In this document: positions 1 to 8,765 of the stretch, piece by piece | How positions within the stretch are numbered: position 1 is the stretch's first letter | Layout: the number at the start of each line of letters is the position of its first letter | Assembly: GCF_003048255.1 (NCBI RefSeq) | Contig: NZ_CP028487.1 | Coordinates: 1,612,001 to 1,676,000 of the forward strand | Length of the DNA stretch: 64,000 nt | From: Yersinia massiliensis | GTDB taxonomy: Bacteria > Pseudomonadota > Gammaproteobacteria > Enterobacterales > Enterobacteriaceae | Reading direction: 5' to 3' | Translations under genes and position numbers: made by a program | The notes under the pieces: model-generated | What the model was told of the DNA's origin: nothing | Databases searched by the model: none | What the model saw: the letters and a program-made list of their open reading frames with translations, nothing else

Positions 1-771
1 AAAGAACTCAATGTAAAAACAAATTTGCACAATGCATCTGATTATTCTGGTGTCATTCAAGGTTTATTGGGCGGCAAAATTGATTTGGTATTAAGTATGT
101 CTCCCTCATCGTTCGCTTCTGTTTATATCAAAGATCCTAAAGCGGTTGATATTGTCGGTATCGCTATCGATGACACGGATAAATCACGTGGTTATCACTC
201 AGTGGTTGTTGTGAAAGCAGATAGCCCTTATCAGAAAATTGAAGACTTGAAGGGGAAAGCATTTGGCTTTGCTGACCCAGATTCAACGTCAGGCTTCCTC
301 ATCCCTAATCAAAGCTTTAAACAGAAGTTTGGCGGGACGGTTGATAATAAATATAACGACTTCTTTTCTAGCGTGACTTTCTCCGGTGGTCATGAACAAG
401 ATATTCTTGGTGTCATTAATGGCCAGTTTGATGGTGCTGTGACTTGGGCTTCCATGATCGGTGATTATGATACGGGTTATACTAGTGGCGCATTTACCCG
501 CATGATCCGTATGGACCATCCTGATTTAATGAAACAGATCCGTATTATCTGGGAATCTCCGCTGATTCCTAATGGCCCGATTTTAGTTCGTAATGGGTTA
601 CCACCTGAGTTTAAAGCGCAATTAGTGGCAGCGGTTAAAAAATTAGATAAAGAAGATCACGGTTGCTTTATTAAGGCAATGGGTGGGAAACAGCATATTG
701 GTGAAACATCCCTTAGCGAGTATCAAAATATTATTGATATGAAGCGAGAGTTAACCAAAGGCGATCGTTAA
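1..771 (+). CDS. phnD: Phosphonate ABC transporter substrate-binding protein PhnD (5' truncated)
   Basis: The frame is open from base 1, so the N-terminus and signal peptide lie outside the window; about 256 residues remain. This periplasmic protein captures phosphonate-type ligands for the PhnE permeases. It shows PhnD/TauT-family features: a 'DYSGVIQGL' segment, 'KGKAFGFADPDSTSG' where the oxyanion-binding Ser/Thr cluster is expected, and a C-terminal domain with 'IPNGPILVRNGLP'. Two phnE genes follow on the same strand, which supports a phnC-D-E-E operon with phnC outside the window. The exact ligand (phosphonate, phosphite or phosphate ester) cannot be read from the sequence. Confidence 0.88.
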   Translation, partial: KELNVKTNLHNASDYSGVIQGLLGGKIDLVLSMSPSSFASVYIKDPKAVDIVGIAIDDTDKSRGYHSVVVVKADSPYQKIEDLKGKAFGFADPDSTSGFLIPNQSFKQKFGGTVDNKYNDFFSSVTFSGGHEQDILGVINGQFDGAVTWASMIGDYDTGYTSGAFTRMIRMDHPDLMKQIRIIWESPLIPNGPILVRNGLPPEFKAQLVAAVKKLDKEDHGCFIKAMGGKQHIGETSLSEYQNIIDMKRELTKGDR

Positions 772-863
772 TTCGAACGATGGGTAATAAATATTGACCC
801 AACGTATTTGGTGTTGCAGGCGCGTTAGTGGATAACCTCTCTGGAACGTCAAGATATAGGGTA

Positions 864-885
864 TAGCTCTGGCTTGCCAGAGCTA
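864..885 (+). other. Intergenic hairpin between phnD and phnE
   Basis: A 10-bp perfect inverted repeat (TAGCTCTGGC / GCCAGAGCTA) with a minimal loop is followed by a short T-rich stretch, just upstream of the phnE ribosome-binding site (AGGTGG near 894-899). I infer an attenuating or 3'-end-protecting hairpin that keeps phnD transcript levels above those of the permease genes. Confidence 0.6.
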
Positions 886-908
886 TTGCTTTTAGGTGGT
901 AGCTCATT

Positions 909-1772
909 TTGAATACAGACTTTAACCGCTACTATCAACAGATACGCGGTAAACAAAAACGTGAAACGTTAATATGGTCACTAGCCTTGGCGATAATCTA
1001 CCTTGGCGCAGGCAGTATTGCAGAATTTAACCTGCATACTGTTTTTATTTCCATTCCCCATTTCTTCGATTATTTAGCCGAAACCATACCGGTACTCCAT
1101 TTGAACTCATTATTCGCAGATGGCCGTACGGAAGGTTCTTTCGCTTATTGGGGCTATCGATTACACATTCAATTACCGCTGATTTGGGAAACGCTACAGC
1201 TGGCCATCGCTTCAACCATTTTATCCGTCATCGTCGCCACTGTTCTGGCTTTTATGGCCGCGAATAATACCCAAAGTCCAGCTTGGTTGCGTTTAATGAT
1301 TCGAACTTTCGTTGCCTTTTTGCGCACTATGCCAGAATTAGCGTGGGCGGTGATGTTTGTTATGGCCTTTGGAATCGGTGCGATACCCGGCTTTTTGGCA
1401 TTGGCACTACACACCATCGGTAGCTTAACCAAATTGTTCTATGAGTCATTGGAAACGGCATCGGATAAGCCTGTTCGCGGTTTAGCTGCTTGTGGTGCCG
1501 GTAAATTGCAACGTATGCGTTTTGCGCTGTGGCCACAAGTCAAACCTATCTTCCTTTCTTACAGTTTTATGCGATTGGAAATTAATTTCCGGCAATCAAC
1601 GATCTTAGGATTAGTGGGAGCGGGCGGTATTGGGCAGGAATTGATGACCTCAATCAAGCTGGATCGCTATGATCAAGTCAGCATGACATTATTACTCATC
1701 ATCATCGTGGTTTCGTTACTGGATTATACATCCGGTCAATTACGCAAACGAGTTGTGGAAGGGGCATCATAA
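909..1772 (+). CDS. phnE: Phosphonate ABC transporter permease PhnE (first)
   Basis: Inner-membrane permease subunit, 287 residues, with several hydrophobic segments. The binding-protein-dependent transport signature appears as 'LAACGAGKLQRMRFALWPQVKP' (the EAA loop that contacts the ATPase) followed by 'STILGLVGAGGIGQELM', typical of PhnE. The start is a TTG codon with an AGGTGG Shine-Dalgarno about 9 bases upstream; no ATG is better placed. Its stop codon overlaps the next gene's ATG (TAATG), so the two permeases are translationally coupled. Confidence 0.9.
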   Translation: MNTDFNRYYQQIRGKQKRETLIWSLALAIIYLGAGSIAEFNLHTVFISIPHFFDYLAETIPVLHLNSLFADGRTEGSFAYWGYRLHIQLPLIWETLQLAIASTILSVIVATVLAFMAANNTQSPAWLRLMIRTFVAFLRTMPELAWAVMFVMAFGIGAIPGFLALALHTIGSLTKLFYESLETASDKPVRGLAACGAGKLQRMRFALWPQVKPIFLSYSFMRLEINFRQSTILGLVGAGGIGQELMTSIKLDRYDQVSMTLLLIIIVVSLLDYTSGQLRKRVVEGAS

Positions 1773-2674
1773 TGTTGACTTATCATCTCACCACAGAACA
1801 AATATTGCGCCTCAAACAGCAACATCCTCAGCTTTTTACACAGCAAAAACGTTATGTCAGGCTGATTACCGCCATTGCAGTTGGGATTATTTTATATTAC
1901 CTTTTTTTCTTCAAATTTTTTGGTATCCCTTGGCAAACACTCGCTCATGGTAGCCAGCAAATAAGTCGCTACTTTTTACGTATGTTTGTTTGGCATGATT
2001 TCATTAACTGGCCATTTAAATATTATTTTAGTCAGATATTTATCACGCTAGCCATTGTCTTTGCTGGGACACTAACAGCAACACTGATTGCTTTGCCTTT
2101 ATCATTCCTTGCCGCGCGCAATGTTATGTCTACACCAGGCTTGCGTATTATCTCCTTTATGGTCCGCCGCTTCTTGGATATTTTCCGAGGGATTGATATG
2201 GCGATATGGGGGCTGATTTTTGTTCGAGCCGTAGGTATGGGGCCACTGGCCGGGGTGCTGGCCATTATCATGCAAGATATGGGATTACTGGGCAAACTCT
2301 ATGCCGAAGGCCATGAGGCAGTCGATAAGTCCCCTAACCGTGGACTGACCGCCATGGGCGCTAACGCCTTACAAAAACATCGCTTTGGCATATTCACTCA
2401 ATCCTTTCCGACTTTTTTAGCATTAAGCCTTTATCAAATAGAATCTAACACTCGTTCAGCAGCGGTATTAGGTTTTGTTGGCGCAGGCGGTATCGGCTTG
2501 GTCTATGCCGAGAATATGCGTTTATGGAACTGGGATGTCGTGATGTTTATCACGCTAATTATGGTCGTTATTGTCATGATAATGGATAAAATATCGGCAA
2601 CGCTAAGAAGAAAATATATTCTTGGCGAAGAGATTTCTCTTTATCAACCTGAAAATAACAAAGTGATTAATTAA
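1772..2674 (+). CDS. phnE: Phosphonate ABC transporter permease PhnE (second)
   Basis: A second PhnE-type permease of 300 residues, probably forming a heterodimer with the preceding one. It has an N-terminal cytoplasmic stretch, about six membrane segments, an EAA-loop region ('LTAMGANALQKHRFGIF') and the family motif 'AAVLGFVGAGGIGLVYAENM'. It starts at the ATG overlapping the stop of the upstream phnE. Paired phnE genes are common in phosphonate systems. A large inverted repeat follows the stop codon and probably ends the operon. Confidence 0.9.
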   Translation: MLTYHLTTEQILRLKQQHPQLFTQQKRYVRLITAIAVGIILYYLFFFKFFGIPWQTLAHGSQQISRYFLRMFVWHDFINWPFKYYFSQIFITLAIVFAGTLTATLIALPLSFLAARNVMSTPGLRIISFMVRRFLDIFRGIDMAIWGLIFVRAVGMGPLAGVLAIIMQDMGLLGKLYAEGHEAVDKSPNRGLTAMGANALQKHRFGIFTQSFPTFLALSLYQIESNTRSAAVLGFVGAGGIGLVYAENMRLWNWDVVMFITLIMVVIVMIMDKISATLRRKYILGEEISLYQPENNKVIN

Positions 2675-2683
2675 TATTATTAT

Positions 2684-2742
2684 GGCAATAAAAAGATTAA
2701 GATAGGGTATTATTGATATACTGTCTTAATCTTTTTATTGCC
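2684..2742. terminator. Long inverted repeat after phnE
   Basis: Two 22-base arms (2684-2705 and 2721-2742) are complementary apart from one G-T pair, around a 15-base loop. The stem holds internal A and T tracts and ends GGCAATA.../...TATTGCC. It lies just after the phnE stop codon. Termination of the phn operon is the simplest role; with long A/T tracts in both arms it could act in both directions. Confidence 0.6.
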
Positions 2743-2857
2743 GCTATATATAATAGTGATCTTATATGTATATGATGGCTAACTTTAATGCAGCCCCTAT
2801 TTGAGGTGCTCACGTCAAACAGATTTGCGTTGAGAAGATCGACGTTGATCGATACAA

Positions 2858-2941
2858 TACTGCCCGCTAGACGTTAAAGAAATGTTTCGTTTTCTTGCGA
2901 TATTCGCTACGTCTAAACTAAATAATAGGAATAGGGCAGTA
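2858..2941 (+). promoter_or_regulatory. Nested inverted repeats in the yehS leader
   Basis: An outer pair, TACTGCCC (2858-2865) with GGGCAGTA (2934-2941), encloses an inner pair, TAGACGT (2868-2874) with ACGTCTA (2909-2915). The outer right arm covers the purine-rich region just upstream of the yehS ATG. If transcribed, this fold would partly sequester the ribosome-binding site. A regulatory role is inference from base pairing only. Confidence 0.4.
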
Positions 2942-2943
2942 AT

Positions 2944-3414
2944 ATGATGAACAACGATGTACTCCGTAGTGTTCGCTACATGCTTAACGTGAATGATACT
3001 AAGATAACTGAAATCATTAAGTTGGCTGATTTTGATGTGAACCATGCGGATGTCGTTAATTTTCTTAAGAAAGAAGATGAAGCTGGTTATCAGGATTGTC
3101 CTGATCTGGTGATGGCGCATTTCCTGAATGGCCTTATCTTCTTTCGACGCGGTAAAGATGACAAATTCCCCGCCCCTGCGATAGAAGCTGTTATTACCAA
3201 CAATATCGTGTTGAAAAAACTGCGTGTTGCATTTGAGTTGAAAGATACCGACATGCACGATGTGTTTAATGCCGTTGACTTCCCTGTGTCAAAACCTGAG
3301 TTGAATGCCTTGTTCCGTAAAGAAGGCAGTAAAAACTTCCGTCCATGCGGCGATCAAGTTTTACGTTATTTCCTGAAAGGTCTGACATTACGCATACGTG
3401 GCCCGAAAAAGTAA
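2944..3414 (+). CDS. yehS: DUF1456 family protein YehS
   Basis: A small cytoplasmic protein of 156 residues with two similar halves, matching E. coli YehS in length and in landmarks such as 'LRSVRYML', 'FLNGLI..RRGKD', 'NNIVLKKLR' and 'CGDQVLRYFLKGL'. The repeats sit at about residues 3-68 and 86-150. The function is unknown. Two adjacent ATG codons (2944 and 2947) could start it. It stands alone between transporter operons, with its own leader structure upstream and a hairpin downstream. Confidence 0.85.
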   Translation: MMNNDVLRSVRYMLNVNDTKITEIIKLADFDVNHADVVNFLKKEDEAGYQDCPDLVMAHFLNGLIFFRRGKDDKFPAPAIEAVITNNIVLKKLRVAFELKDTDMHDVFNAVDFPVSKPELNALFRKEGSKNFRPCGDQVLRYFLKGLTLRIRGPKK

Positions 3415-3489
3415 TATCAAGAATATTGGGTAGCAGTTGCAGTCGCGGTAAAACACGTTTTATTCGTCATCACTTCTTCATCACAATAC

Positions 3490-3518
3490 AGCAGGAATGG
3501 TCATTAACCATTCCTGCT
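3490..3518 (+). terminator. Hairpin downstream of yehS
   Basis: A 12-bp perfect stem (AGCAGGAATGGT / ACCATTCCTGCT) with a 5-base loop lies about 75 bases after the yehS stop. It is followed by TGTTG rather than a clean T run, so it is a probable but imperfect intrinsic terminator. Confidence 0.6.
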
Positions 3519-3613
3519 TGTTGCTGAAATATTTCTCCTCAGTTTACCGTCAATTCATATTCGTTTTTATTCCGAATGTTTATTTATCATCTCCTATTTC
3601 CCTCTTGGTATTT

Positions 3614-3652
3614 TGCACTATCTAGGCTCATTCTTTGCGCATTAATGGTGCA
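3614..3652 (+). promoter_or_regulatory. Two NtrC-like enhancer sites upstream of urtA
   Basis: Site one is TGCACTA-TCT-AGGCTCA (3614-3630), with a perfect left half. Site two is TGCGCAT-TAA-TGGTGCA (3636-3652), with a perfect right half relative to the known NtrC pattern TGCACYA-N3-TGGTGCA. Their centres are 22 bp apart, about two helical turns, and they lie roughly 100-130 bp upstream of the expected start site, as at E. coli glnA. The pairing and position make chance unlikely. Confidence 0.65.
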
Positions 3653-3724
3653 GTCTATTTGCTCCTAAACCCGAATAGTTGTCTGAAATAACTCTTTTCT
3701 CAATGAAATTATCAAGATGTAAAA

Positions 3725-3740
3725 TTGGCATGGCGATTGC
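3725..3740 (+). promoter_or_regulatory. Sigma54 promoter of urtABCDE
   Basis: TTGGCATG-N4-TTGC matches the -24/-12 consensus (TTGGCACG-N4-TTGCW), with the invariant GG and GC at the correct spacing. It lies about 50 bases upstream of the urtA ATG, with NtrC-like sites at the expected enhancer distance. This predicts induction of urea uptake under nitrogen limitation. Confidence 0.75.
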
Positions 3741-3791
3741 GCAGAGTAATTCAATCTTGTGTGTTTAACTCAACGACCAGAGGTTAATACT

Positions 3792-5060
3792 ATGCAACAT
3801 CGTCACTTAATTAAGGTTTTTGCACTGTCAGCTTCCGTTATTAGCATGGGTGTGGCTTTTGGTACACTGGCCGCCGACACGATTAAAGTGGGTATTTTGC
3901 ACTCTTTGTCCGGCACAATGGCTATCTCTGAAACACCATTGAAAGATATGGCCCTAATGAGTATTGATGATATCAATGCTCATGGTGGTGTCTTGGGTAA
4001 ACAACTCGAGCCAGTTATTGTGGATCCCGCCTCTAACTGGCCATTATTTGCTGAAAAAGCACGGCAATTATTAACACAAGATAAAGTCGCGGTGGTATTT
4101 GGTGCTTGGACTTCTGTTTCCCGAAAATCTGTATTACCGGTATTTGAGGAATTAAATGGCTTACTGTTTTACCCCGTGCAATACGAAGGGGAGGAAATGT
4201 CACCGAATGTTTTCTATACCGGTGCTGCACCTAACCAACAAGCTATCCCAGCAGTAGAATATTTATTAAGTGAAGATGGCGGTGGGGCTAAACGCTTTAT
4301 TTTGTTGGGCACAGATTATGTCTATCCACGCACCACAAATAAAATTCTACGTGCCTTCCTGCACACCAAGGGTATTCAGGACAAAGATATTGAGGAAATT
4401 TATACCCCGTTTGGCTACAGCGATTATCAAACCATTGTGAGCAATATTAAGAAGTTCTCTGCTGATGGCAAAACGGCTGTTATCTCTACCATTAATGGCG
4501 ATTCAAATGTCCCTTTCTATAAAGAACTCGCCAACCAAGGCATCAAAGCGACTGATGTCCCTGTTATTGCTTTCTCCGTCGGAGAGGAAGAATTGCGTGG
4601 CATCGATACTAAACCATTGGTCGGGAATCTGGCCGCTTGGAACTACTTCCAGTCGGTAGAGAATCCAACTAATAAGCAGTTTGTCGATCAATGGAAAGCT
4701 TACGCCAAAGAGAAAAAATTACCGAATGCAGAAACTGCCGTCACCAATGACCCTATGGAGGCTACTTGGGTCGGTATGCATATGTGGGCGCAAGCCGTTG
4801 AAAAAGCCAAATCAACGGATGTGGATAAAGTACGCGAAGCTATGGCAGGGCAGACTTACCCCGCTCCTTCTGGTTTTACGCTGACGATGGACAAAACGAA
4901 TCATCATCTGCATAAGCCAGTGATGATTGGCGAAATTGAGCCGAATGGGCAATTCAATGTGGTTTGGCAGACTGATGCCCCCATTCGGGCACAGCCATGG
5001 AGCCCATTTATCGCCGGCAATGATAAAAAACCGGATCACCCCGTAAAAAGTACTCAATAG
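3792..5060 (+). CDS. urtA: Urea ABC transporter substrate-binding protein UrtA
   Basis: A periplasmic urea-binding protein of 422 residues, in the FmdD/UrtA branch of the branched-chain amino acid receptor family. A signal peptide covers about residues 1-27 (cut after 'GTLAA'), and the mature part opens with 'DTIKVGILHSLSGTMAISE', typical of UrtA. Later landmarks are 'LFYPVQYEGEE' and 'LGTDYVYPRTTN'. I chose the ATG at 3792 because AGAGG lies at 3779-3783 and the signal peptide begins there; an upstream in-frame ATG at 3759 would add 11 non-signal residues. First gene of urtABCDE. Confidence 0.93.
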   Translation: MQHRHLIKVFALSASVISMGVAFGTLAADTIKVGILHSLSGTMAISETPLKDMALMSIDDINAHGGVLGKQLEPVIVDPASNWPLFAEKARQLLTQDKVAVVFGAWTSVSRKSVLPVFEELNGLLFYPVQYEGEEMSPNVFYTGAAPNQQAIPAVEYLLSEDGGGAKRFILLGTDYVYPRTTNKILRAFLHTKGIQDKDIEEIYTPFGYSDYQTIVSNIKKFSADGKTAVISTINGDSNVPFYKELANQGIKATDVPVIAFSVGEEELRGIDTKPLVGNLAAWNYFQSVENPTNKQFVDQWKAYAKEKKLPNAETAVTNDPMEATWVGMHMWAQAVEKAKSTDVDKVREAMAGQTYPAPSGFTLTMDKTNHHLHKPVMIGEIEPNGQFNVVWQTDAPIRAQPWSPFIAGNDKKPDHPVKSTQ

Positions 5061-5069
5061 CCGTGACTT

Positions 5070-5110
5070 TCTGGAGTGAGTTCTGTTGATGTTAACAAAC
5101 TGACTCCAGA
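5070..5110 (+). other. Hairpin between urtA and urtB
   Basis: TCTGGAGT (5070-5077) pairs with ACTCCAGA (5103-5110). Further short pairings inside (AGTT/AACT and TGTT/AACA) give a long, slightly bulged stem. It sits directly after the urtA stop codon and lacks a T run, so it more likely stabilises the urtA 3' end or reduces read-through than terminates fully. Confidence 0.55.
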
Positions 5111-5130
5111 TCTCTTTTGCAAAATCAGCA

Positions 5131-6744
5131 ATGAGTGAGTGTATGAAATCATTAACTCCTGTGTGGGATAAAACGGCCAATCTTTTACTCAGGCTGATGA
5201 TAGGGCTAGTGTTGGGGATTTCGACATTTGCCGTCGCGGGGCCAGCCCATGATTTCGCTACAGCCAATCGTTCACAACAAGCCACGTTATTACAGCAATG
5301 GGCGACGGAACCTGATGTCAGTCGCTTGCCTTTATTGCAGGCACTGAAACAAGAAACATTGATGATTGACAGTGCGGGGCAAGCGTTCATTCAAAGTAAC
5401 CAAGGTTTCACCCCGTTAGAAGGGCAAGCACAGCCTAGCGGTACGCCTAAGAAAGTTTGGCTCAACAATCGGTTACGCATATTAATCGCCAATGCGTTAG
5501 CGGCCCAACGGCTGGTGAGTGACGATGAGTCTGTGCGGCTACAAGCTGCGTTGGCATTACAGCAACAGGCAAATAGTGAGCAATTACCTCTCCTCAACCA
5601 ACGCCTGAAATTGGAAACTGACAGTAAAGTCAAAGAAGCATTAGAGATTGCACTGGCTAATTTACAACTGGCTGATAGTAACCCGCAGATACGCCTGAAT
5701 GCCGTGCAGCTATTAGGGCAATCTGGTTCACCGCAAACCGTGTCGCGGCTACAAAGCTTAACCGACCCCAATACCGAGCAAGATGCACAAGTCCGTGCGG
5801 CTGCGGCCAGTAGCTTAAAGCAAGTACAAAACCGGTTATGGGTGGGGGACATTATCGGGCAAGTCTTCAGTGGATTATCACTGGGTTCTATCCTGCTGTT
5901 AGCCGCGTTGGGATTGGCTATCACTTATGGCTTATTGGGCGTCATCAATATGGCTCATGGCGAAATGTTGATGTTAGGGGCCTATTCCGCGTATCTGGTA
6001 CAAACCGCATTTCAACAATTTGCTCCGCACTGGCTGGCTTTATATCCCTTGGTCGCCTTACCAATTGCTTTCTTTATCACCGCCAGTATAGGTATGGCAT
6101 TGGAGCGTACAGTCATTCGGCACCTGTATGGACGCCCATTAGAAACACTGTTGGCGACATGGGGGATCAGCCTAATGCTGATTCAGGGCGTCCGCATGAT
6201 CTTTGGGGCGCAAAATTTGGAAGTGGCTAACCCTGTGTGGCTTTCTGGTGGGCTACAGGTGCTACCGAATTTGGTTTTACCTTGGAACCGTATTGCTGTG
6301 ATTGCTTTCGTCATCATTGTTCTGTTGCTCACTTGGTTACTGCTAAATAAAACCCGCCTTGGGTTACAGGTTCGGGCTGTGACGCAAAACCGAGCGATGG
6401 CTGCGTGTTGCGGTGTCGCGACAGGACGGGTGGATATGCTGGCCTTTGGACTTGGTTCGGGGATTGCCGGATTGGGCGGTGTTGCACTATCACAATTGGG
6501 CAATGTCGGCCCAGAGTTAGGGCAGGGCTACATCATCGACTCCTTCCTCGTGGTGGTACTGGGCGGCGTTGGGCAATTAGCGGGAAGCGTTGTTGCTGCA
6601 CTCGGACTGGGGATGTTGAACAAAATTTTGGAACCGCAGATTGGCGCAGTGCTAGGCAAGATTTTGATTTTAGTGCTGATCATTTTGTTTATTCAGAAAC
6701 GACCACAAGGTCTGTTTGCCCTCAAGGGCAGGGTGAGTGACTAA
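5131..6744 (+). CDS. urtB: Urea ABC transporter permease UrtB
   Basis: A 537-residue inner-membrane permease in the LivH family. After a signal-like hydrophobic segment (about residues 15-37) comes a soluble helical region (about 40-230) containing HEAT-like stretches such as 'LNAVQLLGQSGSPQTVSRLQSL'. The LivH-type membrane domain starts near residue 240 ('IIGQVFSGLSLGSILLLAALGLAITYGLLGVINMAHGEM'). The N-terminal extension is usual for UrtB. The stop overlaps the urtC ATG (TAATG). A second possible start lies four codons downstream (5143). Confidence 0.92.
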   Translation: MSECMKSLTPVWDKTANLLLRLMIGLVLGISTFAVAGPAHDFATANRSQQATLLQQWATEPDVSRLPLLQALKQETLMIDSAGQAFIQSNQGFTPLEGQAQPSGTPKKVWLNNRLRILIANALAAQRLVSDDESVRLQAALALQQQANSEQLPLLNQRLKLETDSKVKEALEIALANLQLADSNPQIRLNAVQLLGQSGSPQTVSRLQSLTDPNTEQDAQVRAAAASSLKQVQNRLWVGDIIGQVFSGLSLGSILLLAALGLAITYGLLGVINMAHGEMLMLGAYSAYLVQTAFQQFAPHWLALYPLVALPIAFFITASIGMALERTVIRHLYGRPLETLLATWGISLMLIQGVRMIFGAQNLEVANPVWLSGGLQVLPNLVLPWNRIAVIAFVIIVLLLTWLLLNKTRLGLQVRAVTQNRAMAACCGVATGRVDMLAFGLGSGIAGLGGVALSQLGNVGPELGQGYIIDSFLVVVLGGVGQLAGSVVAALGLGMLNKILEPQIGAVLGKILILVLIILFIQKRPQGLFALKGRVSD

Positions 6745-7820
6745 TGAATCAACCTTTGGCGATTACCTTGACGCAAAAAGCCCCGACAATCAGCCTATCT
6801 CTGGGTGCAGTGGTGGTTGTCGCGCTGACTATTCTACCCTTTTTGGCTTTGCTGCCTGCGGATAATCCACTGGCAATTTCGACCTACACCTTAACGCTGG
6901 TCGGTAAAATTCTCTGTTATGCGATAGTCGCTATCGCGCTGGATTTAGTTTGGGGATATGCCGGATTACTGTCACTTGGGCATGGTCTGTTTTTTGCTCT
7001 TGGTGGCTATGGGATGGGAATGTACCTGATGCGGCAAGCGGCAGGTGATGGACTGCCGGCGTTTATGTCTTTTCTGTCATGGTCTGAATTACCGTGGTTT
7101 TGGAGTGGTAGCCAATACTTTGTCTGGGCATTGTGCTTAATCGTGCTGGTACCTGGGCTCCTAGCCTTTATTTTTGGTTACTTTGCTTTTCGCTCCAAAA
7201 TAAAAGGGGTCTACTTCTCTATTATGACCCAAGCGCTCACCTATGCTGGGATGCTGTTATTCTTCCGTAATGAGACCGGTTTTGGTGGCAACAACGGTTT
7301 TACGGGATTCACTACCATGCTGGGGTTTTCAGTTTCGGCAACCTCAACGCGCATTGCGTTATTCCTCGCAACACTCACATTATTAATTGCCAGCCTAGCG
7401 CTGGGATTTGCGCTGGCACGCACCAAGTTTGGCCGGGTTCTAACCGCTGTGCGCGATGCTGAAAATCGCCTGACGTTTTGTGGTTATGATCCGAAAGGCT
7501 TCAAGTTATTTGTTTGGACACTTTCGGCTGTGCTGTGTGCCTTGGCTGGGGCGCTATATGTACCTCAAGTCGGCATCATTAATCCCAGCGAAATGTCTCC
7601 GACGAACTCTATTGAAGCGGCAATTTGGGTCGCCCTTGGTGGCAGAGGAACACTTATTGGCCCTGTCATAGGCGCGGGGATCGTCAACGGTGCAAAAAGC
7701 TGGTTCACCATGGCTATGCCAGAATATTGGCAATTCTTCCTCGGGTTAATATTTATCTTGGTGACCTTGTTCTTACCAAAAGGTGTGATTGGTTTGTTGA
7801 AGCGAGGAAAAGATAAATGA
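6744..7820 (+). CDS. urtC: Urea ABC transporter permease UrtC
   Basis: LivM-type permease of 358 residues, partner of UrtB in the urea channel. The sequence contains the family segment '[32 protein letters not shown]' and the C-terminal '[35 protein letters not shown]'-like region ending in '[11 protein letters not shown]'. It overlaps urtB by one base and urtD by four bases (ATGA), indicating tight translational coupling. Confidence 0.92.
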   Translation: [358 protein letters not shown]

Positions 7821-8653
7821 GCCGATTTCAAATTACGGAGCAACTCATCTATCCCGAGATCCTGAGTCAAGAACCGGGTGCGATTGAATATGCGGCTGAC
7901 AAATATCGACAGCAACGGGATCCGGTGCTGACATTAGAAAATATCAATGTCAGTTTTGATGGTTTTCATGCGTTACGTGATCTTTCCTTGCAAATCGGCG
8001 TCGGGGAATTGCGTTGTGTTATCGGCCCGAATGGCGCAGGCAAAACAACGCTGATGGATGTGATCACGGGGAAAACGCGGCCACAGACTGGCAAGATGAT
8101 GTATGACCAACGCCATGACCTCTCCATGATGAATACGATTGAGATTGCTCAAGCGGGGATCGGGCGGAAATTTCAGAAGCCAACTGTTTTTGAAGCATTG
8201 AGTGTGTTTGAAAATTTAGAGCTGGCGCAAAAAAGCACCAAAACAGTTTGGGCTAGCCTACGAGCCAAATTAAACAGCGAACAGCGTGATCAAATTGACG
8301 AAACACTGGCTATGTTACGCCTCAGTGATATGCGGCAGCGACAGGCTGGTTTGTTATCTCATGGGCAAAAGCAGTTTCTTGAAATTGGGATGTTATTGGT
8401 GCAAGACCCGCATCTACTCTTATTAGATGAACCTGCCGCAGGGATGACTGATGCAGAAACAGCCTATACCGCGGAGTTGTTTAATCAATTGGCGGGAAAG
8501 CATTCACTGATGGTCGTCGAGCATGACATGGGGTTTGTCGAAACCATTGCTGATCATGTCACTGTGTTGCACCAAGGCCAGGTCTTGGCAGAAGGTTCCT
8601 TAGCTGAGGTGCAAGCCAATGAACAGGTGATAGAGGTATACCTTGGCCGTTAG
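7817..8653 (+). CDS. urtD: Urea ABC transporter ATP-binding protein UrtD
   Basis: LivG-type ATPase subunit of 278 residues. Walker A is 'GPNGAGKTT' (residues 70-78), the signature region reads 'LSHGQKQFLEIGM' (near 178) and Walker B is 'LLLLDEPAAGM' (near 200). The signature is LSHGQ instead of the common LSGGQ, a variant seen in this subfamily. An N-terminal extension of about 35 residues precedes the ATPase fold, as is usual for UrtD. The start overlaps the urtC stop. Confidence 0.92.
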   Translation: MSRFQITEQLIYPEILSQEPGAIEYAADKYRQQRDPVLTLENINVSFDGFHALRDLSLQIGVGELRCVIGPNGAGKTTLMDVITGKTRPQTGKMMYDQRHDLSMMNTIEIAQAGIGRKFQKPTVFEALSVFENLELAQKSTKTVWASLRAKLNSEQRDQIDETLAMLRLSDMRQRQAGLLSHGQKQFLEIGMLLVQDPHLLLLDEPAAGMTDAETAYTAELFNQLAGKHSLMVVEHDMGFVETIADHVTVLHQGQVLAEGSLAEVQANEQVIEVYLGR

Positions 8654-8765
8654 GTTGCTCAGACGCTATTTAGTCGGTGCTTTTTTAGGCAACGAAATAC
8701 GGTGTGGCGTAAGGGGGATTTCGCTTTTCATGGGCAATTAAGGTCGGCTTATTTGAGGGTTAAAA

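Noticed and set aside
746..800. Weak similarity between the phnD end and its 3' flank (CGATCGTTAAT / CGATGGGTAAT)
   Set aside because: Only about 10 of 16 positions agree, too little to call a repeat.
2815..3258. 147-codon minus-strand frame over yehS
   Set aside because: It lies antisense to yehS, a clear family member, and has no recognisable domain.
4812..5390. 192-codon minus-strand frame across the urtA-urtB junction
   Set aside because: It overlaps two well-supported genes on the other strand and shows no protein family features.
5391..5924. Cysteine- and serine-rich 177-codon minus-strand frame in urtB
   Set aside because: Composition is typical of an antisense shadow of an alanine/leucine-rich gene.
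8654..8765. Gap between urtD and urtE checked for a small gene or insertion
   Set aside because: No frame with a start and ribosome site, and no inverted repeat ends.
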